The notes beneath the pieces were generated by a model. It had not been told where the DNA came from, ran no database searches, and saw only the letters and a program-made list of their open reading frames with translations. The position numbers were made by a program, and so were the translations under genes. This document shows positions 20,586-30,459 of a stretch of DNA of 64,000 nucleotides, one piece after another. The DNA is from Shinisaurus crocodilurus (lineage: Eukaryota; Chordata; Lepidosauria; Squamata; Shinisauridae), in assembly GCA_021292165.1 (NCBI GenBank), contig CM037878.1:188665118-188729117 (forward strand), in the 5' to 3' direction. Each line of letters starts with the position of its first letter. The first letter of the stretch is position 1.

Positions 20586-20640
20586 ATAAGACGCACTTTT
20601 CTCCCCCCAAAAAGGAGGGGGAAATGTCTGTGCGTCTTAT
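20586..20640. repeat. Sub-palindrome ATAAGACGCAC...GTGCGTCTTAT
   Basis: Eleven bases at 20586-20596 are exactly complementary to 20630-20640, with inner C-run/G-run pairing (ctccccccaaaaaggagggg). It may be the remains of another small transposon inside the hAT-like element. Confidence 0.7.
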
Positions 20641-20699
20641 TGAGTGAATGCTGGGGAAAAAAACCAAATATTTTTCCCCCTACCTTCCTCTGCGTGCCT

Positions 20700-21350
20700 C
20701 CAACCGGTCCAGTGGAAGACAGGAGGAGGGCTCCTGCAGGGAAAAAAACTTGGCAGCGGCACCCCCCCCCCGCGGAAGCAGGGACTCGAGCGGGCGGGCG
20801 GTGGAAGAGAGGAGGGCACCTGCATGCTCCCAAAAACTTTGGCGCGGCGGCAGCACACCCCCCCCCCCGGGCAGCAGGGACGCGAGCGGGTGAGCGGCAG
20901 AAGAGAGGAGGGCTCCTGCATGCTCGCAAAAATGTTGGCGCGGCGGCGGCGGCGACACCCCCCCCCCCGGCAGCAGGGACACGAGCAGGCAGGCAGCGGA
21001 AGAGAGGAGAGCAGGACAAGGCTGCCTGCTCCGCAAAAAACTTTGCCGCCGCCTCACATATGGCCTGATTCTGTTGGCGGGGGCAGCCCGATTTCGCTCT
21101 TCTGAGCGGCACGGAGCATTCTCCGTGCCGCTCTAGCTGCCGCCGCCGCCGCTGGAATCAATGCCGGAGCCGCTGAAGCCGCCGCGTCACATCCAGCTGC
21201 TTCGGCGCGCTGGACCCCCGCGCTATGATTTTGGCGGGGGAACTTTGGCGGGGCGGGGGAACTTTGGCGCGGCGGCAGCACCCCCCCCCCGGGCAGCAGG
21301 GACGCGAGCGGGTGAGCGGCAGAAGAGAGGAGGGCTCCTGCACGCGCCAA
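20700..21350. repeat. CpG-rich tandem repeat, unit about 86-98 bp
   Basis: A unit containing gcagcagggacgcgagcggg, gcggcagaagagaggagggc and tcctgca, followed by caaaaactttggcgcggcgg and a C-run, recurs near 20715, 20800, 20895 and 20990, and again near 21315 after an unrelated 200-bp insert. Copies differ by substitutions and C-run length. Confidence 0.75.
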
Positions 21351-21589
21351 AGTTCCCTCCCCGCCAAAAACATAGCGCGGGGTCCAGCGTGTCGAGGGAC
21401 CAGCGCGGCCGGCTCGCCGCGGAGAGCACAAGCAGGCGAGGAGGCAGGTAGGCCTTTGGCTATCCAGGCATGCTGGGAGTTGTAGTTGTGCAACAGCTAA
21501 AGAGCCCCAGGGTAGGGGGAAGTGCTCTGTTTCCCAATCAGGGTGCCTCCAGCTGTTGCAGCTGCCCCTTTTGCCCCACATTAAAGACA

Positions 21590-21830
21590 GGCCTGAGTAG
21601 CACCCTCATCATCCACCAGCAACACCCTCCCCCCAGCAGTAGCACCCCCATCATCCACCAGCAAATCCTGCTGATGGATGATGAGGGGTGCTATTACCAC
21701 ATGGAGGGTGTTTCTGGTGGATGATGAGGGTGCTACTGCTGGATGGTGCTGATGACGGGATGCTACTGCTTGGCGGGGGGATGTTGCTGGTGGCATCCCA
21801 TCATCCACCAGCAACACCCCCATCATCCGT
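21590..21830. repeat. Minisatellite of catcatccaccagcaa units, both orientations
   Basis: Units like catcatccaccagcaacacc occur on the plus strand at about 21607, 21650 and 21798. Their reverse complement (ggtggatgatgagggtgcta) lies around 21715-21735. The array therefore folds on itself. Confidence 0.75.
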
Positions 21831-21836
21831 CAGCTG

Positions 21837-21920
21837 ATAATTTCCCCTACCTATGCACCCAACATAATCCACCAGCTCTCGCTGGTGGATTATGTTGGGT
21901 GCATAGGTAGGGGAAATTAT
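21837..21920. repeat. Perfect hairpin, 40-bp arms, 4-base loop
   Basis: Bases 21837-21876 are the exact reverse complement of 21881-21920, separated by TCTC. Base 21836 and base 21921 do not pair, so the perfect arms are exactly 40 bp. Confidence 0.95.
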
Positions 21921-22044
21921 TACATTTTATATGTGGGGCACAATGTCACAATGGTTTTGCGGCTCCCAGTTTTTTTTTTTTCTTCGGAAACGGGTCCAAG
22001 TGGCTCTTTTTGTCTTAAAGGTTGCAGACCCCTGGTTTAGGACA

Positions 22045-23205
22045 AAAGTTAGTTATTGAAAAACACCTCTTCCTCTGTAAACATAACTCAGTTTTTTTTT
22101 ACCTGACTTGCCTGGGTACATAGAGGTATACTTCAAAGAAGATCTCCCACATTTCAAAGAACCCCTTTGAAGAACTTGCATAAAGTGCTAAAGCTAAAAA
22201 AAAAAAAAAAAAAGCACTTTTAAGGTAAAAACATAACCACCCCCATTTAAGTAAGACATAATGACTTTATATCTTGATTATGCATTTTAAATTCTGCACA
22301 TCTACATATGAACACTTCACTCTGGAAGCCACTTCTTAGTATGTTAATAAGTACTTTTACATAAGTGGGGGAAAAGATTTTCCTGGCTGATTTCAATATA
22401 GCAACATAAAGTACAAAGAGAGGAAAACATTGAATAGAAAGTGTAGCACAGAAGCAAGGTCCTAATTAATTGGGTTATATTGGGAAGGCTATCTGTTCAT
22501 ATAAAATTTTTTGCAGGTTAGATGAAGCTTGTCAGACCCTTGAATATTGTAATTGCCCTAGAAATTTTCAGTGCCCCCAAATATGAGATTTAAACTGCAA
22601 TTTTAGGGTAATAGTCAAGGCTGCCTTCTATTGTTGCAAGAGCTGGCTAATTAAAAGATATTTGAATTTTGCACAGTTGTTTCTGAGCTAAGGAAATAAA
22701 AACAATGATACCCCCTTCTCAGTCCTATATCAAAAATTATTGTGATGATGCTTTAAAAACATGAAGCATTTCAACTGTATGCAGTGTTTTCTCTAATCCT
22801 TTTTGACCCCAAAAGGGAAATTTTCATATTCCTGCACTCCTCCCATAGGGAGAATCAGATGTGTCTAATCATTAGACACAGGGGGTGTTGATGCTGGTAG
22901 AACACAACAGCTTGAGTTAAGTTAACTTCTTGGTTAGCATTGGACTGAAATGCTCCTCCCATTTTATGGTTCCACTCAAAGGCAATAACAGCATGGGAGT
23001 TTGGCAAAAAAAATTCTTAAAAAGTCATTTGTTTAATTATTCATTCATTCAAATCATTCATTCAATAAAATCATTTATTACATTCATTTTTATTATTTCC
23101 ATGGCTTTCAAATTGAATTTTTCAGTGGGAGAACTATCCAATTTGCTTAATGGACAGTGGCCAACCTATGCCAACCGCATCATTTGTTAGGGAAATTACA
23201 GGATA
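22045..23205. other. No gene seen; AT-rich unassigned sequence
   Basis: AT-rich, with an A-run near 22197-22213. No protein-like frame or repeat boundary recognised. Confidence 0.5.
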
Positions 23206-23209
23206 TTTT

Positions 23210-23335
23210 AAAATAGATATTTATTCAAGGATTTATATGCTACCCTTCCAATGTATTTGCATTACTCAGAGCAGCTCACAACAATCAAAATACCACAATC
23301 CTTAATAAAACAATATAAAAACCAAACAGTTCCCT
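23210..23335 (-). mobile_element. LINE/SINE 3' tail fragment, minus strand
   Basis: The sequence atttattcaaggatttatat followed by gctacccttccaatg, gagcagctcacaacaatcaa and an A-rich run is the minus-strand 3' end common to L2/CR1-type elements here. It stops at about 23335, where a different repeat starts. Confidence 0.5.
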
Positions 23336-23620
23336 GGTTCACATGCCACACCAGCAGATTGTGGGTTAATTAATTAACCCACAATTAATTAATTAATTAA
23401 TTAACACACAATTTGCTGGGGATGCGTGAGCCACTTCCAGGTTGCAAAGCAACCTATAAATGCCTCGTTCATAGGTTGTTAGTGTGATATGCACACCCGG
23501 ATGCAATGGGTTGTTTTTTTGGTTAAACAACCCAGAGTTAACCTAATAAATTGTCCGCATGTCCCCAACAAATTGCGGATCAATTAACCCACAATTTGCT
23601 GCCCTGATGTGCGAATGCAC
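23336..23620. repeat. Palindromic AAT/TTA-rich element with ttaattaa array
   Basis: Words gcagattgtgggttaatt and attaacccacaatttgctg occur near both ends and inside, facing each other. A ttaattaa run (23368-23404) sits near the left. It interrupts a LINE tail, since an A-rich piece precedes it and tataaaaacaagctcagcat follows it. Probably a degenerate MITE. Confidence 0.55.
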
Positions 23621-23624
23621 TCAG

Positions 23625-24395
23625 TATAAAAACAAGCTCAGCATATTAAAAAAAGCCCTAGACAGGGTTCACCATAAGAAAAAAACCTTCATCTGCCCAG
23701 CATGACAAAAGCATACCAGAACAGGAGCATTTTTACTAACTGACAGAAAGTGGCAAGGGGGCCAAAGAAACTATACTGGACAAGGTATTGCATAATTTGA
23801 GTATGGCCACCGAGAAGATCTTTTTTCTTGTTGCAGCTAATTGTGCCTCCACCATGGGCTCAATCCAAAGAAGGGCCTCTCCATCAGATCTTAGGGAGCG
23901 GGCAGGCTAGTATGGGAGGGAGCGCGCTTCCTAAGGTAGCCTCAACCCAACTCAAGCCATTTGGGGCTTTCGGATTTAATCACAGCCCTTCGAAAATGCT
24001 AAGCATTGCTGGTATTTGGCAACATTTATTAAGTTTTTGACACCTAGTGCAATCATAACAGTTATTCATCATAGATCTTAGAGACTTCATTGTGGCATAT
24101 ATTTAATATAGGCCTTTGCTGCAACTGCAAAACATGTCCTCTCCTTAAACATTTTTATATCATCTTGCTCTGTCTGAAAGAGGAGAAATCCAGCATGCAT
24201 GTACTATATTTCTAACAGAAGGTTACAGTGGCAGGCAATGTGAATAAAGGGTATGTTGTACAAAAATCACAGAAGCCCATTATTATTTTAATATATCAAG
24301 TCAGAAAACTATTAAAGTCACAAAGAGTGAGGAGAAGATATACTTATCATTGGGAAAAAAATTGCACCACGCTGGAATAAAACATTAATAAGTCA
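23625..24395. other. No gene seen; unassigned sequence
   Basis: The sequence about 23660-24010 has fragments like LINE coding (ccttcatctgcccagcatg, gaccaaagaa), but too broken to call. No gene. Confidence 0.4.
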
Positions 24396-24396
24396 A

Positions 24397-24430
24397 CAAG
24401 CAGCATTTTCACTTAAAGGGCTTTATAAAT
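24397..24430 (+). repeat. 34-bp direct repeat, left copy
   Basis: These 34 bases (starting caagcagcattttcacttaa) recur exactly at 25576-25609, 1179 bp away. Flanking bases differ on both sides. Confidence 0.9.
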
Positions 24431-24784
24431 AGATCAAAGGATGGGATGGAATGACGGGGGAATGGTGATGACGGCACATGATAAGGAGCAAGGTGGCTTG
24501 CCATCAAGAGGAGAAAGTTTGGAAGTCTCAGCAGTACACTTGCCAACACTGTACTTCACACCTTCTATCACTGAATAGGGTCCTTAAGTATCTTGCACGC
24601 AGCAAAAATATAGCTGAAGCCATTATTTTACCCTACATAACTATTTGAGGTGGGGGCAGGGGATTAGAGGAGATAAGCTCATTGCTGAGGATAACTCAGA
24701 CCAGGCCTGCATGTTGCAAGCCAGACTCAGTCCACTCAGCCCATGTGTGGTGGCTTGCAACATGTATGACAACTAGGGTAGTCA

Positions 24785-25130
24785 CTTACACATCGCCAAG
24801 AAAGCAAAAATGCATCACCAAAAAAGAGAACCAAAGGGGGTGTCAATTTGCATAACATTTGCATATGCTAATTTATATGGAGAGGTACAAATGTAAAAAT
24901 AATAACTATAATTTAAATAGAAATACAATACATTTCACCATAGTGGGGAAGACTGTGACCAGGTGACCTGTGTCCTTGTCGGTCTGCTGTCCAGGTGCTA
25001 GGTGCTGATGGACAACTTCAAGGCCCCTGCTCACGCTTCTTATGGTTCCTTATGTACTGGACAGCTCTTCAAATAGAGGACACCTTCAAACCGAGGACTC
25101 TCTTCTGTAAAGTAGGGCACGTCACCACCC
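24785..25130 (-). repeat. Unclassified dispersed repeat, family Z copy 1
   Basis: The reverse complement aligns by eye with 33640-34015 over about 350 bp: tacagaaga-agtcctc, tttgaaggtgtcct, gggccttgaag, acaggtcacctggtcac, tatttctatttaaattata, and gcatatgcaaat-ttatgcaaat. Non-coding. Confidence 0.7.
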
Positions 25131-25339
25131 TAAACTGACAACCTGTCTCTCTTTGTAGTTCCAGAAAGGCAGTGTGAAGGGAAAGCCGGATAGCCTGCTT
25201 TGTCTCTGAAGAGGCCTGTGTAAATAGTAAGCTGACAGTAGAAATAGTTTTTCAGCAAAAGGAGTCATAAAATACTCCCTTAGCCAGATGGCTTCTTTCC
25301 TTATCTTAGAGAAATACCACGGCTGGTCCTCAAGGCCAT

Positions 25340-25845
25340 TTGTTCCGGGAGAGAGGAGTGTAAGAAGTATTTACAGCTGGGGGCCCTTAAGATGGCCAGG
25401 AAGATTTACAGCTGAGACCCATTAGGTGAGATCTTGGGCAATGAGGTAATTGAGCATGGCCAGAGTGCCCCGGATTGGCCAGAGGAGATCAGGCCATGGT
25501 CTGGGGGGGGGGATATAGGAACGTCCATTCTGGGATTCTGTCTTTCCTTTTGGCCCGGTGATGTGAAGGGCAGAGCAAGCAGCATTTTCACTTAAAGGGC
25601 TTTATAAATGCTGTGGAGGCAGGGCCCTGTGGAGATCGACCCCCTGGTGGAACGGACCAGCCTGGGTATCTGTAGGTAAAGTAGTTTGTTATTTTGGTAG
25701 CTCTGTTGTGTGTATCAAAGTAGCTTTGCAAATTTGTTTTCTTCCTTCTCTTCTTCCCACCTCTTATTTTACTTATTCCCTTTTAATCCTAAATAAACTC
25801 CTTTTGTTTTAACCTTGAATGGTGTGTGCAGTTTTCTCTATAGAT
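25340..25845 (+). mobile_element. Possible solo LTR-like sequence
   Basis: Features in order suggest a retroviral-type LTR: a promoter-like region with ggatataggaac (about 25510-25520), a mixed middle, and an AATAAA signal (25791-25796) followed by a T-rich stretch. No gag, pol or env coding, primer site or matching second LTR was seen, and no clear target duplication. The 34-bp repeat at 25576-25609 lies inside it. It could also be non-retroviral sequence with chance signals. Confidence 0.3.
25576..25609 (+). repeat. 34-bp direct repeat, right copy
   Basis: Exact copy of 24397-24430, ending ggctttataaat. Confidence 0.9.
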
Positions 25846-25991
25846 TCAGTGCCAGATCCAGTACCTTGACCAAGGGCAGAGGTTTTGTACTTGTTGGGCC
25901 CAGGGCAAGGGCCGGCAAGGACTGGGTCAAGTCCTTCAGAGGCAGCAAAAATCCAGACTTTACCAAACCCAGGATTGGGCACCATATGCAG

Positions 25992-26127
25992 CAGGGGTGG
26001 GCAACTTGTGTCTCTCCAGCTCTTTGGGCCTACAAACTCCCATCAGCCCCAGCCAGCATGGCAATGGTGAGGATTCAAGGGAGTTGTAGGCTAAAACATC
26101 TGGAGGGCCATAAGTTGCCCACCCCTG
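25992..26127. mobile_element. Palindromic hAT-like MITE, CAGGGGTGGGCAACTT ends
   Basis: The 136-bp element starts CAGGGGTGGGCAACTTG and ends aagttgcccacccctg. The inner arms ctacaaactcccatcagccc and gggagttgtaggct also pair. CAG...CTG ends suggest hAT. The flanking 8-mers (atatgcag, atacatac) match only partly, so this is an old insertion. Related ends are seen at 29043-29429 and 49195-50878. Confidence 0.75.
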
Positions 26128-26134
26128 ATACATA

Positions 26135-26525
26135 CTATGGCTGCTGGGTAGTATTATGCTTGTTGAGTCACAAGTTGTCATAGATTTTGCATTGTGATTC
26201 TGCAAAATGGGGGATAAAATTGCTGTAGGTGGTTAGGACTTGCCTGCCTTCCATACTGTGCCTTTTTGCTTCTGCCCTTTTGTTTCTGCATCAGTTTTTG
26301 GTTTCCAATGGAACATTTTGCTAGGAACATAGGAAATGCTTTGTTAGATGTGATGTGACCATGCCTTCATTTTGACCAGCCAAAGCAGTACCCTGACAGA
26401 TGCTTCTGTGGAGATCACAAGTGGAACATGAGGGGGAAAAGGAAACCTAGGAAAAGGAAATATTCCTGAGTAATGTTCTTTGTCCTTGAAATGTTGTTGG
26501 TTTCTTAATCTAACAAACATTAATA
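26135..26525. other. No gene seen; unassigned sequence
   Basis: No recognisable coding, RNA or repeat feature. Confidence 0.5.
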
Positions 26526-26539
26526 AGATTTTTTTATTT

Positions 26540-26720
26540 TTATTTTTTTATTTTATTATATTTATACCCCGCCTTTTTTCCTGCAAGGAACCCAAGGTGG
26601 CTTACATAATCCTCTTCCTCCTCTCTATTTTATCCTCACGACAACCCTGTGAGGTAGGTTAGGCTGAGAGTCAGTGACTGGCCCAAAGTCACCCAGTGAG
26701 TGTGTGATTAGAGGCTATGT
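26540..26720 (-). mobile_element. L2/MIR-like 3' fragment
   Basis: The sequence tatttataccccgccttttt, aacccaaggtggcttacata, tcctcacgacaaccctgtga, ggtaggttaggctgagagtc and tgactggcccaaagtcaccc is a familiar L2/MIR-like 3' module in amniotes. A copy in the opposite orientation lies at 45275-45410. Confidence 0.65.
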
Positions 26721-26895
26721 GGAATAGCTTGTGAAGTATGGAGCTGCTCACCTTGCTTTAAGGGGATGCAAAGTCTTTGATTTTTATTTTCTGTAATATT
26801 AAAAAAAAATCATTTTTTACTGATCGGCAAGAAAAGTAGTCAATCCCAGTACTACTGGCTATTGAATGGATGCTTTTCTGCATTGATGGAGAAAG

Positions 26896-26945
26896 CAATC
26901 CTATGGTCCCTGGGCTGGGCGACCATCCCAGGGACCATAGGATTG
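26896..26945. repeat. Perfect 19-bp-arm inverted repeat
   Basis: Bases 26896-26914 pair exactly with 26927-26945 around a 12-base loop. Confidence 0.9.
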
Positions 26946-27057
26946 TTCAGGTCCCCCTTCCGAGGTTGGAGACAGCGCTCCAGCTTCGAAAGGGCGAGTT
27001 GGATGTTCGACCCTCGTCCCCTGCCCGCTCGTAGCAGGTGCAGAAAGAACTGCTCTG

Positions 27058-27456
27058 CAATGTAGTATGGGAAATTGCATTAATTGAAAAATTAACTCAA
27101 AAATTGAGAACTGCAGGGGGGGGGGGAAGAAAACAAACTCTTTTGAAACAGAATGGTGGCCTTTTGTCCAATTTTCATACAGAACAGCTACAACAAAAAT
27201 ACCTCAAGCCTTCCAGCACATTTGGATGCAATAAACTCACAAATACCCACCTATCACAAAACTGACTACTTTATGGACGAAAAAGACTCCGGAAAAGGCG
27301 CCCAGCCAGCTTTGTTCCTTTGAAATTTTGATTTGGGGGAGGGGGGATTTACTTTGTTCTGGTCTAATACAGTTACTGTAATGGACTGGATGTTTTGTTT
27401 GTCGTTCGGTTGTTTTGTATATGTTAAAATTCAAATAAACAAATTTTAAAAAAGAA
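27058..27456 (+). mobile_element. L1 LINE 3' end insertion with 16-bp target duplication
   Basis: The insertion is flanked by AGAAAGAACTGCTCTG on both sides (27042-27057 and 27457-27472), the longer duplication typical of L1-type insertion. Its 3' end, tgttaaaattcaaataaac followed by an A-rich tail, fits L1-type 3' untranslated sequence. Only about 400 bp of the 3' end is present, and I see no coding sequence. The poly-A places it on the plus strand. Confidence 0.8.
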
Positions 27457-27789
27457 AGAAAGAACTGCTCTGGCTACCCTCTCCGAAGTCGGCAAAGTGA
27501 CCTTGAAGGAGGAGGAAAGCGGATATTCTGGTGGGCGGGGAGGGGAGGAAACCAGAGAGGCCAGGCTACGAGTTAACCTCAGCCTCTTCCAGCCTTCTTC
27601 CCTCCCCCTCCGAAGTGCCCTCGCTAGATCGGCTAGAAAGCCTGCCTAGCGAAATCTGCAGGGCAGGAGGACAGGGAGGCGAAGTTGCCTCTGCCGCTCC
27701 TCGCACTTCTGCATCGGATGATCAGATGCCTCCAAGTTCGGGGGCTTCCGATCATCGAGGGTGCAGCATCTGATAGGATTGTGTCCTAA

Positions 27790-28585
27790 GAAACTAATTT
27801 TTAAATGAGGGTTGTTTCTTTTTAAAGGAAGGTGTTATGCTAGGTAAAGTGTGAAATAAATAATTCAGTCTCAGTATAGATGGATAGATCCTTTTTTTTT
27901 TCCACTGTATGCTGTAAATCTCAAGAGACATAATGGGTTCGGCTGTGCTAAGGCTGCTGAAATTGGATTCAGAAGTGAACTATATTTTAAAGGGAATTTA
28001 GAATGCCAAGTTTGCTGTCTATTTACTTCAGGAGTCCACTTTAAATGTAAAGGGCCTCTTTTAAAGATTTGCTTAATTATCTTGGGAAAGATAAACAGAT
28101 GATCATACAGGGAAACCTTCAGTCCACATCACATATCCCATCAGATGATCGTATCCTGAAACGTCATCTTTCCAGGAGTGATTTGCTACCTGACATGATG
28201 TGTTAAGTGTGTGACAGTGCCATTGATGAATCTGCGATTGCTTTCAGTTGAGTCACACATTACACAATCTACAAGTGGTAGACTGAAGTGGTAGAATTCT
28301 GGACTGGACTGCTTCACACTGTGCCATGTCAAAGTGTAGATGTGGCCGTGTATTATTTAATGTCTTCCCTGTAAAGAAAAAAAGTGGAGGGGAAGCCCTG
28401 CTTGTAATAAACTACCACATCAGGAAGAGGGACATGTTAAATCCTTTCTACATGCAGGAAGTGATTTTTTTTGCGTGTGTGTTTGTTTTTACATGGGGAA
28501 ACATGAAAATAATGAGCCTCCACCACCTACAATCTGAAGTGGCACCAAGTACTATTTCAGTCTCCTAATGCCTTATTTCTATGAC
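27790..28585. other. No gene seen; AT-rich unassigned sequence
   Basis: No recognised feature. The frame 28326-28568 (+) has no family motifs. Confidence 0.5.
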
Positions 28586-28590
28586 TCTTA

Positions 28591-28800
28591 GGGCCAAAAA
28601 CACACATTGCTTTAAACCTGTGTCTAGCAGCTACATCTCTCTCTCTTTTCATTTTCACTCTAAATCTGGATTGGGACGCTAGCATGGAGGATAGGGTAGC
28701 TTTTAAGAGCTGGATTAGGGCCCCTGCATGTACTCCGGAGTAAAAATGAAAATAGGCATAGCTGCTAGACACAGATATAAAGTAATGTTTCTTTTGGCCC
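28591..28800. repeat. Imperfect palindromic MITE, GGGCCAAAA ends
   Basis: The 210-bp unit starts gggccaaaaacacacattgc and ends taatgtttcttttggccc. Inner arms (gtgtctagcagcta and tagctgctagacac) pair perfectly over 14 bases. Non-coding; superfamily unknown. Confidence 0.75.
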
Positions 28801-29010
28801 TCAGTCCATTCATACATAATCAACCTGCTTTTCCTCTATTTGTAACTTGAATGCACATGATCTACATTGGATAGAAAATATTAGTGTGTTGGGTTTTTTT
28901 TTAAAGATGGCTTTCTAGTCCATAATGAGAACATTGACACATCTGCACAAATTGCGCACAAGAGGTCAAAGGCATTTTAAGGGACAATTTCAAATGACAC
29001 TAAGACTAAG

Positions 29011-29498
29011 TGCAATCTTATCTTACACATGTCTGCTTAGAACAGGAGGTGGGGAACTCGAGGCCCCTGCTGGTGCAGCCCCAATCAACCCCTGCTGCCG
29101 CCGTCGCACTGCTGAAATTTGCCGTGGTGGCAAAAAAGTGTCCATTTATCACTACAGAGCAGTAAATGGGTCAAAATTAGTTTGTTCTCAAGCTAAATTT
29201 GACCTACTTACCACCCCATAGAGATATGGAGTGGTAAAAAAGAAAAGAAAAGAAGTTGTCAAATTTAGATTGGGAATGAGCTAAATTTGACCCGCTTACT
29301 TTACCTATGTACTTCTTGTTTGGCTGATGCCCCATGGAATTCCGTGGGAGGAATGGCAGTAGGAATGTGGCCCACAAGGGACTGAGGGGGGAAAACATGG
29401 CCCCTGAACCCCCAAAGTTGCCCACCCCAACTTAGAAGTAACTCCCATTACTTCTCAAATTAGAAGTAAGGCCCTATAGCTGCACGTATAGGATTGCA
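29011..29498. repeat. CAATCCTAT-type MITE split by a later hAT-like insertion
   Basis: The left piece (29011-29042: tgcaatcttatcttacacat, gtctgcttagaa) and right piece (29430-29498: acttagaagtaactccca ... cgtataggattgca) together form one palindromic element like 44693-44778. It is interrupted by 29043-29429. Confidence 0.7.
29043..29429. mobile_element. hAT-like MITE nested in a CAATCCTAT MITE
   Basis: It starts CAGGAGGTGGGGAACTCG and ends ...aagttgcccacccca. Flanking 8-mers GCTTAGAA (29035-29042) and ACTTAGAA (29430-29437) match at 7 of 8 positions, a slightly decayed hAT-size duplication. Two related internal segments, each with ctaaatttgacc near the middle, lie at about 29190 and 29280. 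Non-coding. Confidence 0.7.
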
Positions 29499-29639
29499 GC
29501 TTCAAAGTTGTTTATCTTGTTTTAGGGCAAATACATTTGCCAGACAACAGGAGAACAACAACAACACCAGTGGCAGCCTAGCCAGTTGCCTGCAAGGAAG
29601 GTGGCTTTTCTCCCCTAGCCCTTTTAAATATACACCCTT

Positions 29640-30175
29640 TTAAATATAAACAGCTTTGGGGCTGGTCATAGCCCAGGACTGGCACCCCTCAAAAACTGAA
29701 GCCTCCAGTGACAGGGACTCTGGGGAGACATCAGAACCAGTTCCTGGTCCTTCTGAAGTGGGGCCCAAGGGGAGACCCCACATCTTGTCCACGCACCCCC
29801 AGGAAGTGCCTTCTGTCTCTGAGGAGTGGACTTTGGACTCCTCTAGTGAACAGGGAAATCCTGGGGAGCACTGCAGTCCCCAACTGGCTCCCCCCTTCTC
29901 CCCCCCTGGGAGAAGCCAAGGCCTGCAGGGAAAGGCTGCTAGCTCTTTAACTACCAGAGGCAACACCTGAAGGGGTGGAGTTTTCAGAGAGACTCTCCTG
30001 GCCTGATTATAAAAGCCTGCCAGTTGCTCTCAGACTCTGCTGGGGTAATTTGTCAGTTCTCTGGTTCCAGGGTCACTGATCAAGGTCTTGAAACCTGACT
30101 AAAGCTCTAGATGTGACCCAGTCATCTGGGCCACACTAAGCCTGAGCTACACCCAGGACAGCTGATGGATCCTGA
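29640..30175 (+). mobile_element. Possible LTR-like sequence with TATA signal
   Basis: A G/C-rich part (29650-29950), open on the plus strand at 29656-29970 but with no known domain, is followed by a promoter-like module: gattataaaagcctgcc (about 30005-30021) and cagactctgctggggt. The right end abuts the palindrome at 30179. No coding for a retrovirus-like protein was seen. This might be a solo LTR or the end of a Gypsy- or ERV-type element; evidence is thin. Confidence 0.3.
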
Positions 30176-30178
30176 CAC

Positions 30179-30456
30179 CTAGGTGCTTGGTAAGGTGAGC
30201 CACCCCTTTTATGGGAGCTGTCAAAACTCAGGCTTCCTTTTAAAATGGTTTTTTTTTTTTACAGGGCTGATCAGGGTTTTTGTTTTTTCCATAGGGACAT
30301 ATGCATATGTATGTGCATCCGTCCCTGTAAAAAACACACACAACCTGATTAGCCCTGTCAAAAACCTGCTTTTAAAAGGAAACCTGAGCCTTGACAGCTG
30401 CTCTGTGCTCCTGTAAAAGGGGAGGCTTTCACTTTTCCACCTTCCCTAGCACCTAG
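30179..30456. repeat. 278-bp imperfect palindrome, CTAGGTGCT ends
   Basis: It starts CTAGGTGCTTGGTAAGGTG and ends cttccctagcacctag. Inner arms pair: acagggctgatcagg with cctgattagccctgt, and aggcttccttttaaaa with ttttaaaaggaaacct. The loop holds catatgcatatgtatg. I see no target duplication. Foldback MITE of unknown superfamily. Confidence 0.8.
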
Positions 30457-30459
30457 AGT

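Larger units (their letters stand above)
20456..22034. mobile_element. hAT-like element with CpG-rich cargo and perfect 8-bp duplication
   Basis: The 1579-bp element starts CAGGGGTCTGCAACC and ends with its exact complement GGTTGCAGACCCCTG. It is flanked by GTTTAGGA on both sides (20448-20455 and 22035-22042). Subterminal gcggctccggagccgcatgc and ttgcggctccc words recur at both ends. No transposase frame is visible. The interior holds a sub-palindrome (20586-20640), a CpG-rich tandem repeat (20700-21350), a minisatellite (21590-21830) and a perfect hairpin (21837-21920). Long frames on both strands there are products of GC-rich repeats. Confidence 0.9.
26896..27781. repeat. CAATCCTAT-ended GC-rich element interrupted by an L1
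   Basis: The region starts CAATCCTATGGTCCCTGGG, with its exact complement only 12 bases later (26927-26945), and ends gataggattg at 27781. Without the L1 insertion it would be about 470 bp. The interior (26945-27056 and 27473-27770) is GC-rich with several CpGs. The frame at 27531-27773 (+) shows no known domain. Shared CAATCCTAT ends suggest the same transposon type as the small MITEs here, but this is inference. Confidence 0.5.

Noticed and set aside
20567..21581. Several overlapping 80-180-codon frames on both strands
   Set aside because: They follow a CpG-rich tandem repeat, have low-complexity Ala/Arg/Pro/Gly content on both strands, and carry no known domain.
25340..25845. Full endogenous retrovirus
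   Set aside because: No gag, pol or env sequence and no second LTR; at most a solo LTR-like piece.
29656..29970. Plus-strand frame of 104 codons rich in Ser/Pro/Glu
   Set aside because: No known domain; it lies in a possible LTR-like segment and the opposite strand is also open.
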